33,314 nt of DNA from Mariprofundus sp. (GTDB taxonomy: Bacteria; Pseudomonadota; Zetaproteobacteria; Mariprofundales; Mariprofundaceae). Below, piece by piece: positions 8,337-20,324 of the stretch. The notes under the pieces were generated by a model that had not been told where the DNA came from, ran no database searches, and worked only from the letters and a program-made list of their open reading frames with translations. The DNA lies in assembly GCA_030950555.1 (NCBI GenBank), contig JAUZRH010000180.1, positions 1-33,314 of the forward strand, given 5' to 3'. A program made the position numbers and the translations under genes. Positions within the stretch are counted from its first letter, which is position 1; each line of letters opens with the position of its first letter.

Positions 8337-10163
8337 ATGAGTGAAGCTGTGAAGCAGAGCCAAATACAGGACGTAGATGCAGTGGATGTTGCTGCTGAAT
8401 TAAGTGCGGCTAACGAAGCTACGGCGGATAAAAATGCAGCGCTAACAGAAAACGTAGCGCAAGATATTAAATCTGTCACGGTGGCGCCTGATACAGTAGA
8501 AGCCGAGGACTCTTTCAAGCTGATGTATGAGGCTTCTTTGAAAGAGAAAACGGAAATTCGCCGTGGTGAGATCATTACAGGTATGGTCGTTGGTGTCAAT
8601 GCTGATGTGGTAGTCATTGATGTAGGCATGAAAGATGAAGGAACCATTCCATTGGCTGAGTTTGCACAGGCTGGTATGGCTGTGCCAGCAGTGGGCGACC
8701 AGTTACAGGCACTGATTCAGAGTGCAGGCGACTCTTCAGGTGTGAGTCTGTCGGTTTTGGCGATCAAGCAGCGCCAAGCTTGGGATCAGTTAGAAGCAGC
8801 GGTGGCTGATGAATCCACTGTAGAAGCGGTCATCACAGCTGAGACGAAAGGCGGTTTTCGAGTCAAATTGAATGGTCTGAATGGCTTTATGCCACGCTCG
8901 GAAGCCGATACCAATATTCATGTTGAACCGGCAACACTGGTGGGTCAAACATGTCAGGTGGCTGTGCTGGAAGCCCGTCGCCGCCCGGAAAATATTGTTG
9001 TTTCGCGTCGTCGTCCGATGAATGCTGTGCTTGAACAGGAGCGCATGGCCTTTTTTGAAACGCATAGCGTGGGTGATAAGCTTAGTGGTGAAATAAAACG
9101 CCTGGCTGATTTTGGTGCTTTTGTTGATCTTGGTGGCGTTGATGCACTGTTACATGTCTCTGATGTATCATGGCGTAGAATTAAACATCCGTCTGAAATG
9201 TTGGCAGTCGGTCAGCATGTTAGTATAGAAATTGTGAAGCTGAATGCAGAGACGGGCAAAGTATCCGTTTCGATGAAGTCGCTGCAATCAGATCCATGGG
9301 AAAATGTTGAAAACACCTATGAACCGGGTATGCGTTTGACTGGTACGGTACGCCGTCTGTTAGATTTTGGTGTGGTGGTTGAGCTGGAGCCAGGCATCGA
9401 AGGGATGATTCATCGCTCTGAATTGAGTTGGACCAATCGTGATATAAATCCGGCAAGCGTTGTGGCTGAAGGTGATGTGGTTGATGTAGCGGTACTTGAA
9501 ATGGACCCATCAGCCCGTCGTATTCGTCTGAGTTTGAAGGCTGTCAGTGAAAATCCATGGCAGCAGTGGATGGCAGATCATCCAGCTGGCTCACATGTGA
9601 CCGGTAAAATCAAAAATATCACAGATTTTGGTTTTTTTGTGCATGTGGCGGACGGCATGGATGGTTTGGTTCATATGGAAAATCTCAGTTGGGACAAATC
9701 TGGCGCTGAAGCCTTGAAGAGTTTTCAGAAAGGGCTGGATGTTGAAAGTGTTGTGTTGGGTGTCGATGTCGAAAAAGAGCGTATCGCGCTCGGTGTTAAG
9801 CAGTTAACAGATGACCCCTTTAGCCTCTTTTTAGCAGGATCAAAACGCGGCAGTAGTGTGAATGGTGTTGTTGTAGAAGTGAAACCTGCGGGTGTGGTTG
9901 TGCAAGTGGCTGAAGGTGTGCAAGCCTTTATGCCGATGCGTGAAGTGCCTCGTGACCATGATGAGTTGAAAGTGGGCTCAGAAGTAGAAGCAAAAATTAT
10001 TGAAGTAAATGAAAAACGTCGCCAGGTTAGCCTCTCTATTCGCCAGCATTTGGTGCAAGAGGAGCGGGAAGCGATGCGTAATTACTCCCGTCAGACGGCT
10101 GATGACTCTGCTCCATCGGCATTGGCATTGGAGCTGCAACGCAAGTTGTTTGGCAAAATATAA
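8337..10163 (+). CDS. rpsA: 30S ribosomal protein S1, with extended N-terminus
   Basis: Binds mRNA on the 30S subunit and promotes translation initiation. Six S1/OB-fold repeats can be followed, roughly at residues 78-145, 160-228, 248-317, 333-403, 420-490 and 507-575. Typical sequences are DFGAFVDLGGVDALLHVSD, GIEGMIHRSELSWTN and DFGFFVHVADGMDGLVHM. The protein has 608 residues against about 557 in E. coli. The excess is an acidic, alanine-rich leader of about 54 residues before the SFKLMYEASLKE segment that matches the normal N-terminus. The start at ATG 8337 is supported by AGGA nine bases upstream; no ATG appears at the conventional start position. Confidence 0.95.
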   Translation: MSEAVKQSQIQDVDAVDVAAELSAANEATADKNAALTENVAQDIKSVTVAPDTVEAEDSFKLMYEASLKEKTEIRRGEIITGMVVGVNADVVVIDVGMKDEGTIPLAEFAQAGMAVPAVGDQLQALIQSAGDSSGVSLSVLAIKQRQAWDQLEAAVADESTVEAVITAETKGGFRVKLNGLNGFMPRSEADTNIHVEPATLVGQTCQVAVLEARRRPENIVVSRRRPMNAVLEQERMAFFETHSVGDKLSGEIKRLADFGAFVDLGGVDALLHVSDVSWRRIKHPSEMLAVGQHVSIEIVKLNAETGKVSVSMKSLQSDPWENVENTYEPGMRLTGTVRRLLDFGVVVELEPGIEGMIHRSELSWTNRDINPASVVAEGDVVDVAVLEMDPSARRIRLSLKAVSENPWQQWMADHPAGSHVTGKIKNITDFGFFVHVADGMDGLVHMENLSWDKSGAEALKSFQKGLDVESVVLGVDVEKERIALGVKQLTDDPFSLFLAGSKRGSSVNGVVVEVKPAGVVVQVAEGVQAFMPMREVPRDHDELKVGSEVEAKIIEVNEKRRQVSLSIRQHLVQEEREAMRNYSRQTADDSAPSALALELQRKLFGKI

Positions 10164-10175
10164 AAAATAGCTTAT

Positions 10176-10209
10176 GCTCTACAGCTGGCGTAGAAGCTTG
10201 CTGTAGAGC
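10176..10209 (+). other. Perfect 10-bp hairpin between rpsA and ihfB
   Basis: GCTCTACAGC (10176-10185) and GCTGTAGAGC (10200-10209) are exact reverse complements with a 14-base loop. The 3' side is not followed by a T-run, so it is not a classical Rho-independent terminator. It ends 31 bases before the ihfB start. It could be a processing site, an mRNA-stabilising 3' end for rpsA, or an attenuator of ihfB. Confidence 0.6.
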
Positions 10210-10240
10210 TATCCTGTATGATTCTCGGGGGGAGAGACTA

Positions 10241-10525
10241 ATGACTAAATCTGAACTAGTAGAACTTATTGCAGAACAACAGCTTGACATTAGCAAACGT
10301 GAGGCTGAGGTAGTTATAAGTACTATTTTCTCGGTTATAGGTGATGCACTTGCAAGTGGCGAGCATGTGGAGTTGCGTGGTTTTGGCAGCTTTACGACTA
10401 AAGCACGCCAGGCTCGCATAGGTAGGAATCCTAAGAGTGGTGAAGCGGTCGCCGTAGCTGCGAAAGCTGTACCGCATTTTAAACCGGGCAAAGAGATGCG
10501 TGAACGGGTTGATCACGCGGACTGA
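10241..10525 (+). CDS. ihfB: Integration host factor, beta subunit
   Basis: Nucleoid-associated DNA-bending protein of the HU/IHF family; IHF acts as an alpha-beta heterodimer in replication, recombination and transcription. The N-terminus MTKSELVELIAEQQ, the VELRGFGSFT arm base, the RIGRNPKSGE beta arm with the DNA-intercalating proline, and PHFKPGKEMRERV match IhfB closely. The 94 residues are the usual length. A GGGGGGAGAG ribosome site precedes the ATG. Position downstream of rpsA and upstream of lapAB is the conserved gammaproteobacterial arrangement. Confidence 0.95.
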   Translation: MTKSELVELIAEQQLDISKREAEVVISTIFSVIGDALASGEHVELRGFGSFTTKARQARIGRNPKSGEAVAVAAKAVPHFKPGKEMRERVDHAD

Positions 10526-10532
10526 AACTGAC

Positions 10533-10865
10533 ATGGTCAAACCCATTCTTCATTTGCCGGATATCCAAATAGTTAATTGGATCAATGTGTTGGTGGTATT
10601 GGTACTGACATCTTTTGCTACAATGTTTGCATTAGAGAATCTCTCGACTGTGGAACTCTCTTTTCTCTCTATTGTTAGCGACCCTATTCCACTGTATCTA
10701 CCTGTATTTATTGCTTTTTTGTTTGGTTTTGGTGGTGGTGTTTTAGCCATGGCCTTCTCTCGACGTAAGCATAAAGAGGAGATTTCTAGCTTACGTGCAG
10801 AGCATGATCGACTGCAACTAGAGGTTGATAACCTCAGAAATATCCCCCTGCAAGACGACGTATGA
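10533..10865 (+). CDS. lapA: Lipopolysaccharide assembly protein A (LapA family)
   Basis: Small inner-membrane protein with two predicted helices, about residues 17-37 (WINVLVVLVLTSFATMFALEN) and 50-75 (LYLPVFIAFLFGFGGGVLAM). A basic stretch RRKHKEE and a C-terminal coiled-coil-like segment follow. In E. coli LapA works with LapB and FtsH in controlling LpxC and hence lipopolysaccharide synthesis. I start at ATG 10533, seven bases after the ihfB stop, giving 110 residues. A GTG at 10500 would add 11 residues and overlap ihfB; neither has a strong ribosome site. The stop overlaps lapB by four bases. Confidence 0.85.
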   Translation: MVKPILHLPDIQIVNWINVLVVLVLTSFATMFALENLSTVELSFLSIVSDPIPLYLPVFIAFLFGFGGGVLAMAFSRRKHKEEISSLRAEHDRLQLEVDNLRNIPLQDDV

Positions 10866-12004
10866 ATACCTTACTGCTCACTGTTACCGCTGTTGCGTTG
10901 GTTTTGTTGGTGGTGCTTTTATTGCGCCCCCAGCAGGAGCCGCCGGAGAGTGGCCAAGAGGATGTGGACGCGCGTATTTCGCCCCTGTTACGTGGTATTA
11001 ATTTTCTTTTGTCTGATGAGCCGGATCTAGCCTTGCAGGAGATGGTGCAGGTTGCTCGTTTGCGATCAGAAGCTGCGGAAGTGTATATGGCGCTTGGTGA
11101 GATGTTTCGCTCAAGAGGTGAAATTGGTCGTGCGGTACGCATCCATCAAAATCTATTGGCGCGGCCTGATCTGGCAAAAAGCTTACATCTTCAGGCGCAT
11201 ATAGCGCTGGCAAAAGACTTTCAAACGGGCGGACTGTTGGATCGCGCTCTGGCACAATATAGTAAAGCCTTAGCGTTAAAGTCGGACCATGCCGATGCGT
11301 TGGAAGCAAGCCTTAGAATTCGTGAACAGAGCTCTGAATGGCAGCGAGCTGAGGAGTTATTATCTCGTTTGGAGCAGGTTCGTAATACCTCCTATGGCTC
11401 ACATCGTGCTTATCTATTTTCTGAAATGGCCGCTCACTGTTTGCATGAGGGTGATTTGGAAGGGGCAAGCATGCATGCAGCAAGTGCCATTGAATTGGAT
11501 AGTAGTTGTGTGCCAGCTCGCATTGTTACGCTTCAAATGGCCATGGCTGCCGGGGATGATGAGGCCTCTATACATCAGATAGAGGCGCTGTATCGTCATG
11601 CCAATGAGCATTTTTCACTGGTGATTAAAAAAATAGTGGCTTACCCTGAGTTTTATCGTACGAAAGCCCAGGCGCTTCTTAGCGATTTTTTAAAGTTAAA
11701 ACCAGATGCTGAAATAGCCCTGAGCTGGTTAGAGGCTGTCGCTGATTTACAATCCAGAGCAGCACTTTTACAGCTTTATCATGAACTTAATTTTGCTCCG
11801 TCATCCCTGCGTGAGTCTTTGCGTCTACAGGCAGTTGTTGGCGAAGCGGGCGATGCACATGCTGTTTTTGCCAGGAAATGGCGTAAAGCAGCTAAAAATT
11901 ATAGTTGTGAAGTGTGTGGTGTGGCGGTGATTGATATACGATGGCAGTGCCCACAGTGTCATAGCTGGGGTTCACTGCACCCGAAAAGAGAAGAGGTGAT
12001 CTGA
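10862..12004 (+). CDS. lapB: Lipopolysaccharide assembly protein B (TPR protein with zinc ribbon)
   Basis: Membrane-anchored TPR scaffold that in E. coli (YciM) brings LpxC to FtsH for degradation and so sets lipopolysaccharide levels. The 380 residues have one N-terminal membrane helix (about 3-21), a long helical region with tetratricopeptide character, and a C-terminal rubredoxin-type zinc site made of CEVCG and CPQCHSWGS. The start overlaps the lapA stop (ATGA) and the stop overlaps the pyrF start (TGATG), so lapA-lapB-pyrF are translationally coupled. Length and both termini agree with the family. Confidence 0.93.
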   Translation: MNTLLLTVTAVALVLLVVLLLRPQQEPPESGQEDVDARISPLLRGINFLLSDEPDLALQEMVQVARLRSEAAEVYMALGEMFRSRGEIGRAVRIHQNLLARPDLAKSLHLQAHIALAKDFQTGGLLDRALAQYSKALALKSDHADALEASLRIREQSSEWQRAEELLSRLEQVRNTSYGSHRAYLFSEMAAHCLHEGDLEGASMHAASAIELDSSCVPARIVTLQMAMAAGDDEASIHQIEALYRHANEHFSLVIKKIVAYPEFYRTKAQALLSDFLKLKPDAEIALSWLEAVADLQSRAALLQLYHELNFAPSSLRESLRLQAVVGEAGDAHAVFARKWRKAAKNYSCEVCGVAVIDIRWQCPQCHSWGSLHPKREEVI

Positions 12005-12681
12005 TGCATGATCGATTGATGGTGGCTCTAGACGTGTCTACAGCAGCGCAGGCATTGGCTTTGCGAGATGAGTTGGGTGATGCTGTTGGTTGGTTTAAAA
12101 TTGGTTTGCGCCTGTTTGTCGCTGAAGGACCACAGCTGGTAGCACGTATCAAAGAGAGTCATAAAGTATTTCTGGATCTGAAATTTCATGATATTCCGAA
12201 TACTGTTGCACAGGCTATCGAGAGTGCGGGCCAGTTGGGTGTGGATATGGTGAATGTGCATGCTGCTGGTGGCACTGAGATGTTGGCGGCAGCTGTGAAA
12301 GCGGCGGCTCCTTTTTCCAATATGCAACTCATTGCCGTAACTGTGTTAACCAGTGATAGCATGCCAAAGGAGCAAGCCGCAGCGGTTGCCTTAGAGCGAG
12401 CGGTGATGGCACAGGCTGCGGGGATTGCTGGTGTGGTGTGCAGTGTGCATGAAGTGGCGGCGATTAAATCACGGTGTGGTGGTGGTTTCATAACAGTCAC
12501 ACCAGGTATTCGTTGGGGTGATCAGTCGCTACAGGACCAGAAAAGAGTAGCTGATCCGGCTGCGGCCATTCAAGCAGGCGCTGATTACTTGGTGGTGGGG
12601 CGCCCGATTATTAAGGCGCCTAAAGCACGTGTCGCTGCCCTGCAAGCCCAAAAGATGATGCATGATGCTATTCGCCTTTAA
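12004..12681 (+). CDS. pyrF: Orotidine 5'-phosphate decarboxylase
   Basis: Final step of de novo UMP synthesis. A TIM-barrel enzyme of 225 residues with VALDVSTAAQAL at the N-terminus, the catalytic lysine-aspartate motif in FLDLKFHDIPNTVAQAI, MVNVHAAGGTEML, the VTPGIRWG segment and the phosphate-binding YLVVGRPI. It is the last gene of the lapA-lapB-pyrF unit and is followed after 40 bases by the cyclase gene on the same strand. Nothing odd is seen. Confidence 0.96.
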   Translation: MHDRLMVALDVSTAAQALALRDELGDAVGWFKIGLRLFVAEGPQLVARIKESHKVFLDLKFHDIPNTVAQAIESAGQLGVDMVNVHAAGGTEMLAAAVKAAAPFSNMQLIAVTVLTSDSMPKEQAAAVALERAVMAQAAGIAGVVCSVHEVAAIKSRCGGGFITVTPGIRWGDQSLQDQKRVADPAAAIQAGADYLVVGRPIIKAPKARVAALQAQKMMHDAIRL

Positions 12682-12721
12682 GTGATGACATTGTGCTTTA
12701 GCCGTAGAAATGTTTAAGTAG

Positions 12722-14128
12722 ATGAGCGTTGTTAAAGAGAGTCATGCTTTGACGATTCTACTTGTTGCGAATGATCTGGAAAATATTGATTTTTTGCGAA
12801 CGACGCTTGCATCGCTTTATACGCTCAATGTGGTCACCCATGGTGACAGAGCACTGCGTATCTGCGGTGCTATTGATCCACCGAGCTTGGTGTTGCTGGA
12901 TGTAATGGTGGAGGGCGTAGATGGCTATGAAATATGCCGAACGCTAAAATCAGACCCTTGTACTAAAAATATTCCTGTTATTTTTGTCACCTCTAAGGGT
13001 AATATTTATGATGAACTGCTTGGCTTTCAGGTGGGAGCCGTGGATTTTATCCATATGCCGATTAACGCGGCGGTGATGCTTGCTCGAGTGCAGGCCCATA
13101 TGAAGTTAAGTAAGACACTTTGCAAGTTGGCGTCGGCCCATCATTTTATGCGTGAAACATTTGGTCGCTACCTCTCTGATGAAGTGGTGACGGCCTTGGT
13201 AGATACGCCAGATGGTTTGCGCTTGGGTGGTGACAAGCGTGAATTGACTATCGTGATTTCAGATCTGAGAGGGTTTACCTCAATATCAGAGCGGTTAAGT
13301 GCCGAAATAGTCGTTGATATGCTTAATATCTACCTAGATGAGATGACATCGGTCATTCAAAAACACTTAGGTACGATCAATGAATTTATTGGTGATGCTA
13401 TTTTGGTTGTTTTTGGAGCACCCGTAGGGCGGCAAGATGATGCGATGCGAGCTGTCTGTTGTGCTGTAGAGATGCAGTTGATGATGGAAAAAGTGAATAG
13501 TCGTTATCAGGAGAAGGGCTATCCGCAAGTAAAAATGGGCATTGGTATTAATACAGGCAGTGCAATTGTTGGTAATATAGGCTCGGCTAAGAGAAGTAAA
13601 TATGCGGTTGTTGGCATGGTTGTGAATTTAGCCTCTCGCATTGAATCTTATACCATTGGCGGGCAGATATTAATTTCTGAAAGGACACGCATTTGTTGTA
13701 AACTACCGCTTCGTATTGATGATGAGATTAAAGTGATGCCCAAAGGCGTTCATACTGATGTTACGCTGTATGAAATTGGTGGGGTTTATGGTGAGCAGCC
13801 ACTGATGTTGGCGGAGAAAATATCTGAGCCTTTGGTTGAGCTGATAACACCGATCGATGTGCAAATATCTTTACTTGAAGGGAAATTTTCACGCGATACT
13901 TTTCCTGGCACGATTTTGCGTTTGAATCACCTTGAATTTGAGCTGGCCTTGGAGCAAGACTGCGCGACCTTGAGTAGTTTAAAAATACTGCTGCCAGGTT
14001 GTTCTGCGGGTTGCTATGTAAAGGTGGTGCGTACTGTTTCAGTTGAACCCATTATTGTTCAGGCATCGATTACGTATATGTCGGAAGTGGTGAAAAGTAT
14101 GCTGCATAAGTGGCTGCTAAACCCTTGA
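12722..14128 (+). CDS. Receiver-domain class III nucleotide cyclase with atypical specificity residues
   Basis: A 468-residue signalling protein with no membrane segment. Residues about 10-128 are a response-regulator receiver with the phospho-acceptor D60 in VLLDVM and T90. The usual acidic pair is A16-N17 (D18 follows) and the usual lysine near the domain end is M112, so phosphorylation may be impaired. About 145-315 form a class III cyclase with metal aspartates D181 (VISDLRGFT) and D225 (FIGDAILVVFGAP), N302 and transition-state R306. The two purine-specifying positions are E221 and A295, where adenylate cyclases of this group normally have lysine and threonine. Residues about 385-468 form a beta-rich tail, possibly PilZ-like but lacking a clear RxxxR motif. 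The product, cAMP or cGMP, cannot be assigned. Confidence 0.88.
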   Translation: MSVVKESHALTILLVANDLENIDFLRTTLASLYTLNVVTHGDRALRICGAIDPPSLVLLDVMVEGVDGYEICRTLKSDPCTKNIPVIFVTSKGNIYDELLGFQVGAVDFIHMPINAAVMLARVQAHMKLSKTLCKLASAHHFMRETFGRYLSDEVVTALVDTPDGLRLGGDKRELTIVISDLRGFTSISERLSAEIVVDMLNIYLDEMTSVIQKHLGTINEFIGDAILVVFGAPVGRQDDAMRAVCCAVEMQLMMEKVNSRYQEKGYPQVKMGIGINTGSAIVGNIGSAKRSKYAVVGMVVNLASRIESYTIGGQILISERTRICCKLPLRIDDEIKVMPKGVHTDVTLYEIGGVYGEQPLMLAEKISEPLVELITPIDVQISLLEGKFSRDTFPGTILRLNHLEFELALEQDCATLSSLKILLPGCSAGCYVKVVRTVSVEPIIVQASITYMSEVVKSMLHKWLLNP

Positions 14129-14204
14129 TAGAAGTTTTGCCGCCAACACGATTGGCGCTCTGATCCGCTTTCTCTACCTGATCGGGCGCCGTAGGCGGCG
14201 TGGA

Positions 14205-14235
14205 ATGCACTTGCAGAACAAAGCTGCAAGTGCAT
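14205..14235 (+). other. Perfect 12-bp stem-loop downstream of the cyclase gene
   Basis: ATGCACTTGCAG (14205-14216) and CTGCAAGTGCAT (14224-14235) pair exactly around the 7-base loop AACAAAG. A short T-run (TGGTTTTTGG) follows about 10 bases later, so this could act as a weak terminator for the plus-strand operon. It sits 27 bases left of repeat copy B, between convergent transcription units. Confidence 0.55.
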
Positions 14236-14262
14236 GAGCATAATGGTTTTTGGGGTAGGACT

Positions 14263-14456
14263 TTAGGGCCGCGGAAAGAATAAATCATCCACGTGCTGGT
14301 CTATAAGTCCGCCTTCTGCGTTGCCACAGAGTTGCTACTAAAGGCAGTAGGCTATCGCGCCCATTCAGGGCTTGCTTATGCGCTTGATTTGGCGCCTTGA
14401 ATCCAACTACTATACTGCGCATAATCTGGATACTTTATTCTTTCCGTGGCCCCTAA
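14263..14456. repeat. MITE-like dispersed repeat, copy B
   Basis: A full 194-base copy. The left end reads TTAGGGCCGCGGAAAGAATA and the right end, reverse complemented, reads TTAGGGGCCACGGAAAGAAT, giving imperfect terminal inverted repeats of roughly 22 bases. By eye it is about 92% identical to copy D at 26678 and has the same orientation. The interior carries the short GCCC-ATTCA-GGGC hairpin and no open frame of note. It lies between the convergent cyclase and purM genes. Confidence 0.9.
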
Positions 14457-14536
14457 GGCGATGACACTTCAAACATATAAAAACTGGCACGTCGAGTTAT
14501 AAAATATGTCTTTATGGTGAACATAAGCTTCATCAA

Positions 14537-15589
14537 CTAATCGACCAGCGTAACCACTTCTCCATCTACAACATGAATACGCCCCATACGATAGACCGTT
14601 TCGCCAGCACCGCCTAACACAGCTTCTGCTTTTAGTGCTTCTGCTTCCGACAAGACAACCACAAAACCAATGCCCATATTAAATGTGCGATAACATTCCT
14701 GCTTTTCCACATCGGCAAAATTCAGCAGATATTCAAATACTGGCGGCACAGGCCATGAGGAGATATCTACTGTTGCAGCCAGCCCTTCAGGAAGAATACG
14801 TTCAATATTATCAAACATGCCGCCACCTGTAATATGGGAATAGCCATGCACGTCAATACCCTCTTTGAGCATCGCTTTAACAGCTGGTACATAGAGCCTA
14901 GTTGGCGCCAATACCGCATCAATCGCTGCTGAGCCATCAGCAAGCAGATCGTTTGCGATATCCGCATCCCCCACTTCAATCAGCTTACGGATCAGAGAGA
15001 AACCGTTGGAGTGCGGCCCACTTGAGGCTAGTCCTAACATCACATCACCATCAGAGATGCTCGTTCCATCAACAATTGCAGCGCGATCCACAACACCGAC
15101 GGAAAAACCACCAATATCATAGTGACCCGGTGCATACATACCCGGCATCTCTGCGGTTTCGCCACCAATCAGAGCACAGTCACAGATACGACAGGCTTCA
15201 GCAATTCCTTCCACAACAGCCGCCATGGTTTCATTATCCAACTTGCCGCTTGCCAAGTAATCAAGAAAAAAGAGCGGTTCAGCGGCTTGTGCTGCCATAT
15301 CATTAACACACATAGCAACCGCATCAATACCGGCAACATGGGGCCGTCCATGCTGTTGCAGTAGGAGTAATTTTGTCCCTACTCCATCAGTAGCGGCCAC
15401 GAGAACCGGCTCCTGCATATGTTTGAAATTAGCACTGAACAGGCCACCAAAACCGCCCAAGCCGCCAATCACTTCAGGGCGGCTTGTCGATGCAACAGCT
15501 TGTTTAATGCGACCAACAAAGGCATTGCCAGCATCAATGCTAACGCCTGCATCGGCATAGGTGAGGGTAGGTTTATTATTTTTTGTCAC
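14537..15589 (-). CDS. purM: Phosphoribosylformylglycinamidine cyclo-ligase (AIR synthetase)
   Basis: Fifth step of de novo purine synthesis: ATP-dependent ring closure of FGAM to AIR. Signature sequences are LTYADAGVSIDAGNAFVGRI, PEVIGGLGGFGGLF, VAATDGVGTKLLL, MCVNDMAAQAAEPLFFLDY, LIGGETAEMPGMY, SSGPHSNGFSLIRK, APTRLYV and HITGGGMFDNI. I start at GTG 15589, which has AGGA six bases upstream and gives 350 residues, matching the E. coli N-terminus. The frame is open 27 codons further upstream but that part overlaps gyrB and has no similarity. It lies 10 bases after the gyrB stop, an unusual place; purM is normally beside purN. Confidence 0.94.
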   Translation of the reverse strand: MTKNNKPTLTYADAGVSIDAGNAFVGRIKQAVASTSRPEVIGGLGGFGGLFSANFKHMQEPVLVAATDGVGTKLLLLQQHGRPHVAGIDAVAMCVNDMAAQAAEPLFFLDYLASGKLDNETMAAVVEGIAEACRICDCALIGGETAEMPGMYAPGHYDIGGFSVGVVDRAAIVDGTSISDGDVMLGLASSGPHSNGFSLIRKLIEVGDADIANDLLADGSAAIDAVLAPTRLYVPAVKAMLKEGIDVHGYSHITGGGMFDNIERILPEGLAATVDISSWPVPPVFEYLLNFADVEKQECYRTFNMGIGFVVVLSEAEALKAEAVLGGAGETVYRMGRIHVVDGEVVTLVD

Positions 15590-15599
15590 ATGAAATCCT

Positions 15600-19192
<3,593 letters not shown>

Positions 19193-19197
19193 TGCTT

Positions 19198-20298
19198 CTA
19201 AATCCGCATGGGCATAATAACATAGCGTGATCTGTGGCTATCTTCACCATGCACCAAAATAGGAGAAAGCTCATCCTTGAGTTCCATACATATAGAGTCT
19301 GTATGAATAACACTTAAAACGTCACGTAGATAACGGCCATTAAAACCAATCGCAATCTCCTGACCTGTGTAGTCTGCATCTATACGCTCGTCTGATTCCT
19401 CTTGCTCACTGTTTTGGGCGGAGATATCTACGCCTTTCTCACTAAAAATAAGGCGTATATCATGGGTAAATTCATTGGCTACGATCATATTGCGACGTAG
19501 TACCTGATCCAGAACCGTCCGCTCCATTTTTGCAGTATCCGGATTATCGACAGGAATCACATCCTGATAGACCGGAAAACGAGCATCAATCAGCTTGGAT
19601 GTGAGTGTATTGGCGCCGGCCATCAGACGAATTTGACTATCATTGATTAATAATTCCACATCACCCTGATGTTCATCACATAATTTACGCATCTCAACCA
19701 CAGCTTTTCTCGGTACAATACAAGAACCTTTGCGAGCCACCTGTTCTAATTGATATTCTGACAGAGCCAAACGATGGCCATCAGTGGTTACCAAACGAAT
19801 GTTCTGCTCCTCATCCAGTTCAAATAGTGTGCCTGTTAAATATTTTCTTGTTTCATCTGTGGACATGGCAAAAGAAGTTGCACCAATCATCTCAGCAAGG
19901 GCTGTAGCGGGCAAAATAACCGAAGTGGCATTCTCCTGATCTGTCATTGCCGGATATGCTTCAGCAGATTGTGTAATCACTTTAAATCGAGAACGTCCGC
20001 TGGCAATCATAATAAAACCATCACCTGTAGTCAGTGAAACATCAAGATTTTGATCTAACTCTTTAATAATATCGAAGAGCTTTTTAGCTGATACAGTAAT
20101 TGAACCACTCTCTTTTACGGTTCCTTCAATACGACTGCAAATCCCCACTTCCAGATCAGTGGCTGTCATGCGCAAACTGTCCTCATTTGTTTCTATCAAA
20201 ACATTGGCTAAAATGGGAATGGTGTGTCTCTTCTCAACAATACTTTGGCAACGCTGCACCAACTGTAATAGCGGGGTCCTGGATAAAGTTACTTTCAT
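19198..20298 (-). CDS. dnaN: DNA polymerase III beta sliding clamp
   Basis: Ring-shaped processivity clamp that tethers DNA polymerases to template. The 366 residues are the standard length. They start MKVTLSRTPLLQLVQRCQSI and show KRHTIPILANVLIE, RFKVITQSAEAYPAM, LVTTDGHRLALSEY, FPVYQDVIPVD, AIGFNGRYLRDVL and the C-terminal YVIMPMRI, matching the family throughout. A double AGGA ribosome site precedes the ATG. recF follows after five bases. A 263-base gap with DnaA-box-like sites separates it from dnaA, so dnaN may have its own promoter there. Confidence 0.97.
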   Translation of the reverse strand: MKVTLSRTPLLQLVQRCQSIVEKRHTIPILANVLIETNEDSLRMTATDLEVGICSRIEGTVKESGSITVSAKKLFDIIKELDQNLDVSLTTGDGFIMIASGRSRFKVITQSAEAYPAMTDQENATSVILPATALAEMIGATSFAMSTDETRKYLTGTLFELDEEQNIRLVTTDGHRLALSEYQLEQVARKGSCIVPRKAVVEMRKLCDEHQGDVELLINDSQIRLMAGANTLTSKLIDARFPVYQDVIPVDNPDTAKMERTVLDQVLRRNMIVANEFTHDIRLIFSEKGVDISAQNSEQEESDERIDADYTGQEIAIGFNGRYLRDVLSVIHTDSICMELKDELSPILVHGEDSHRSRYVIMPMRI

Positions 20299-20324
20299 TC
20301 CTAATTCCTTTTATTAAGCTTTTT

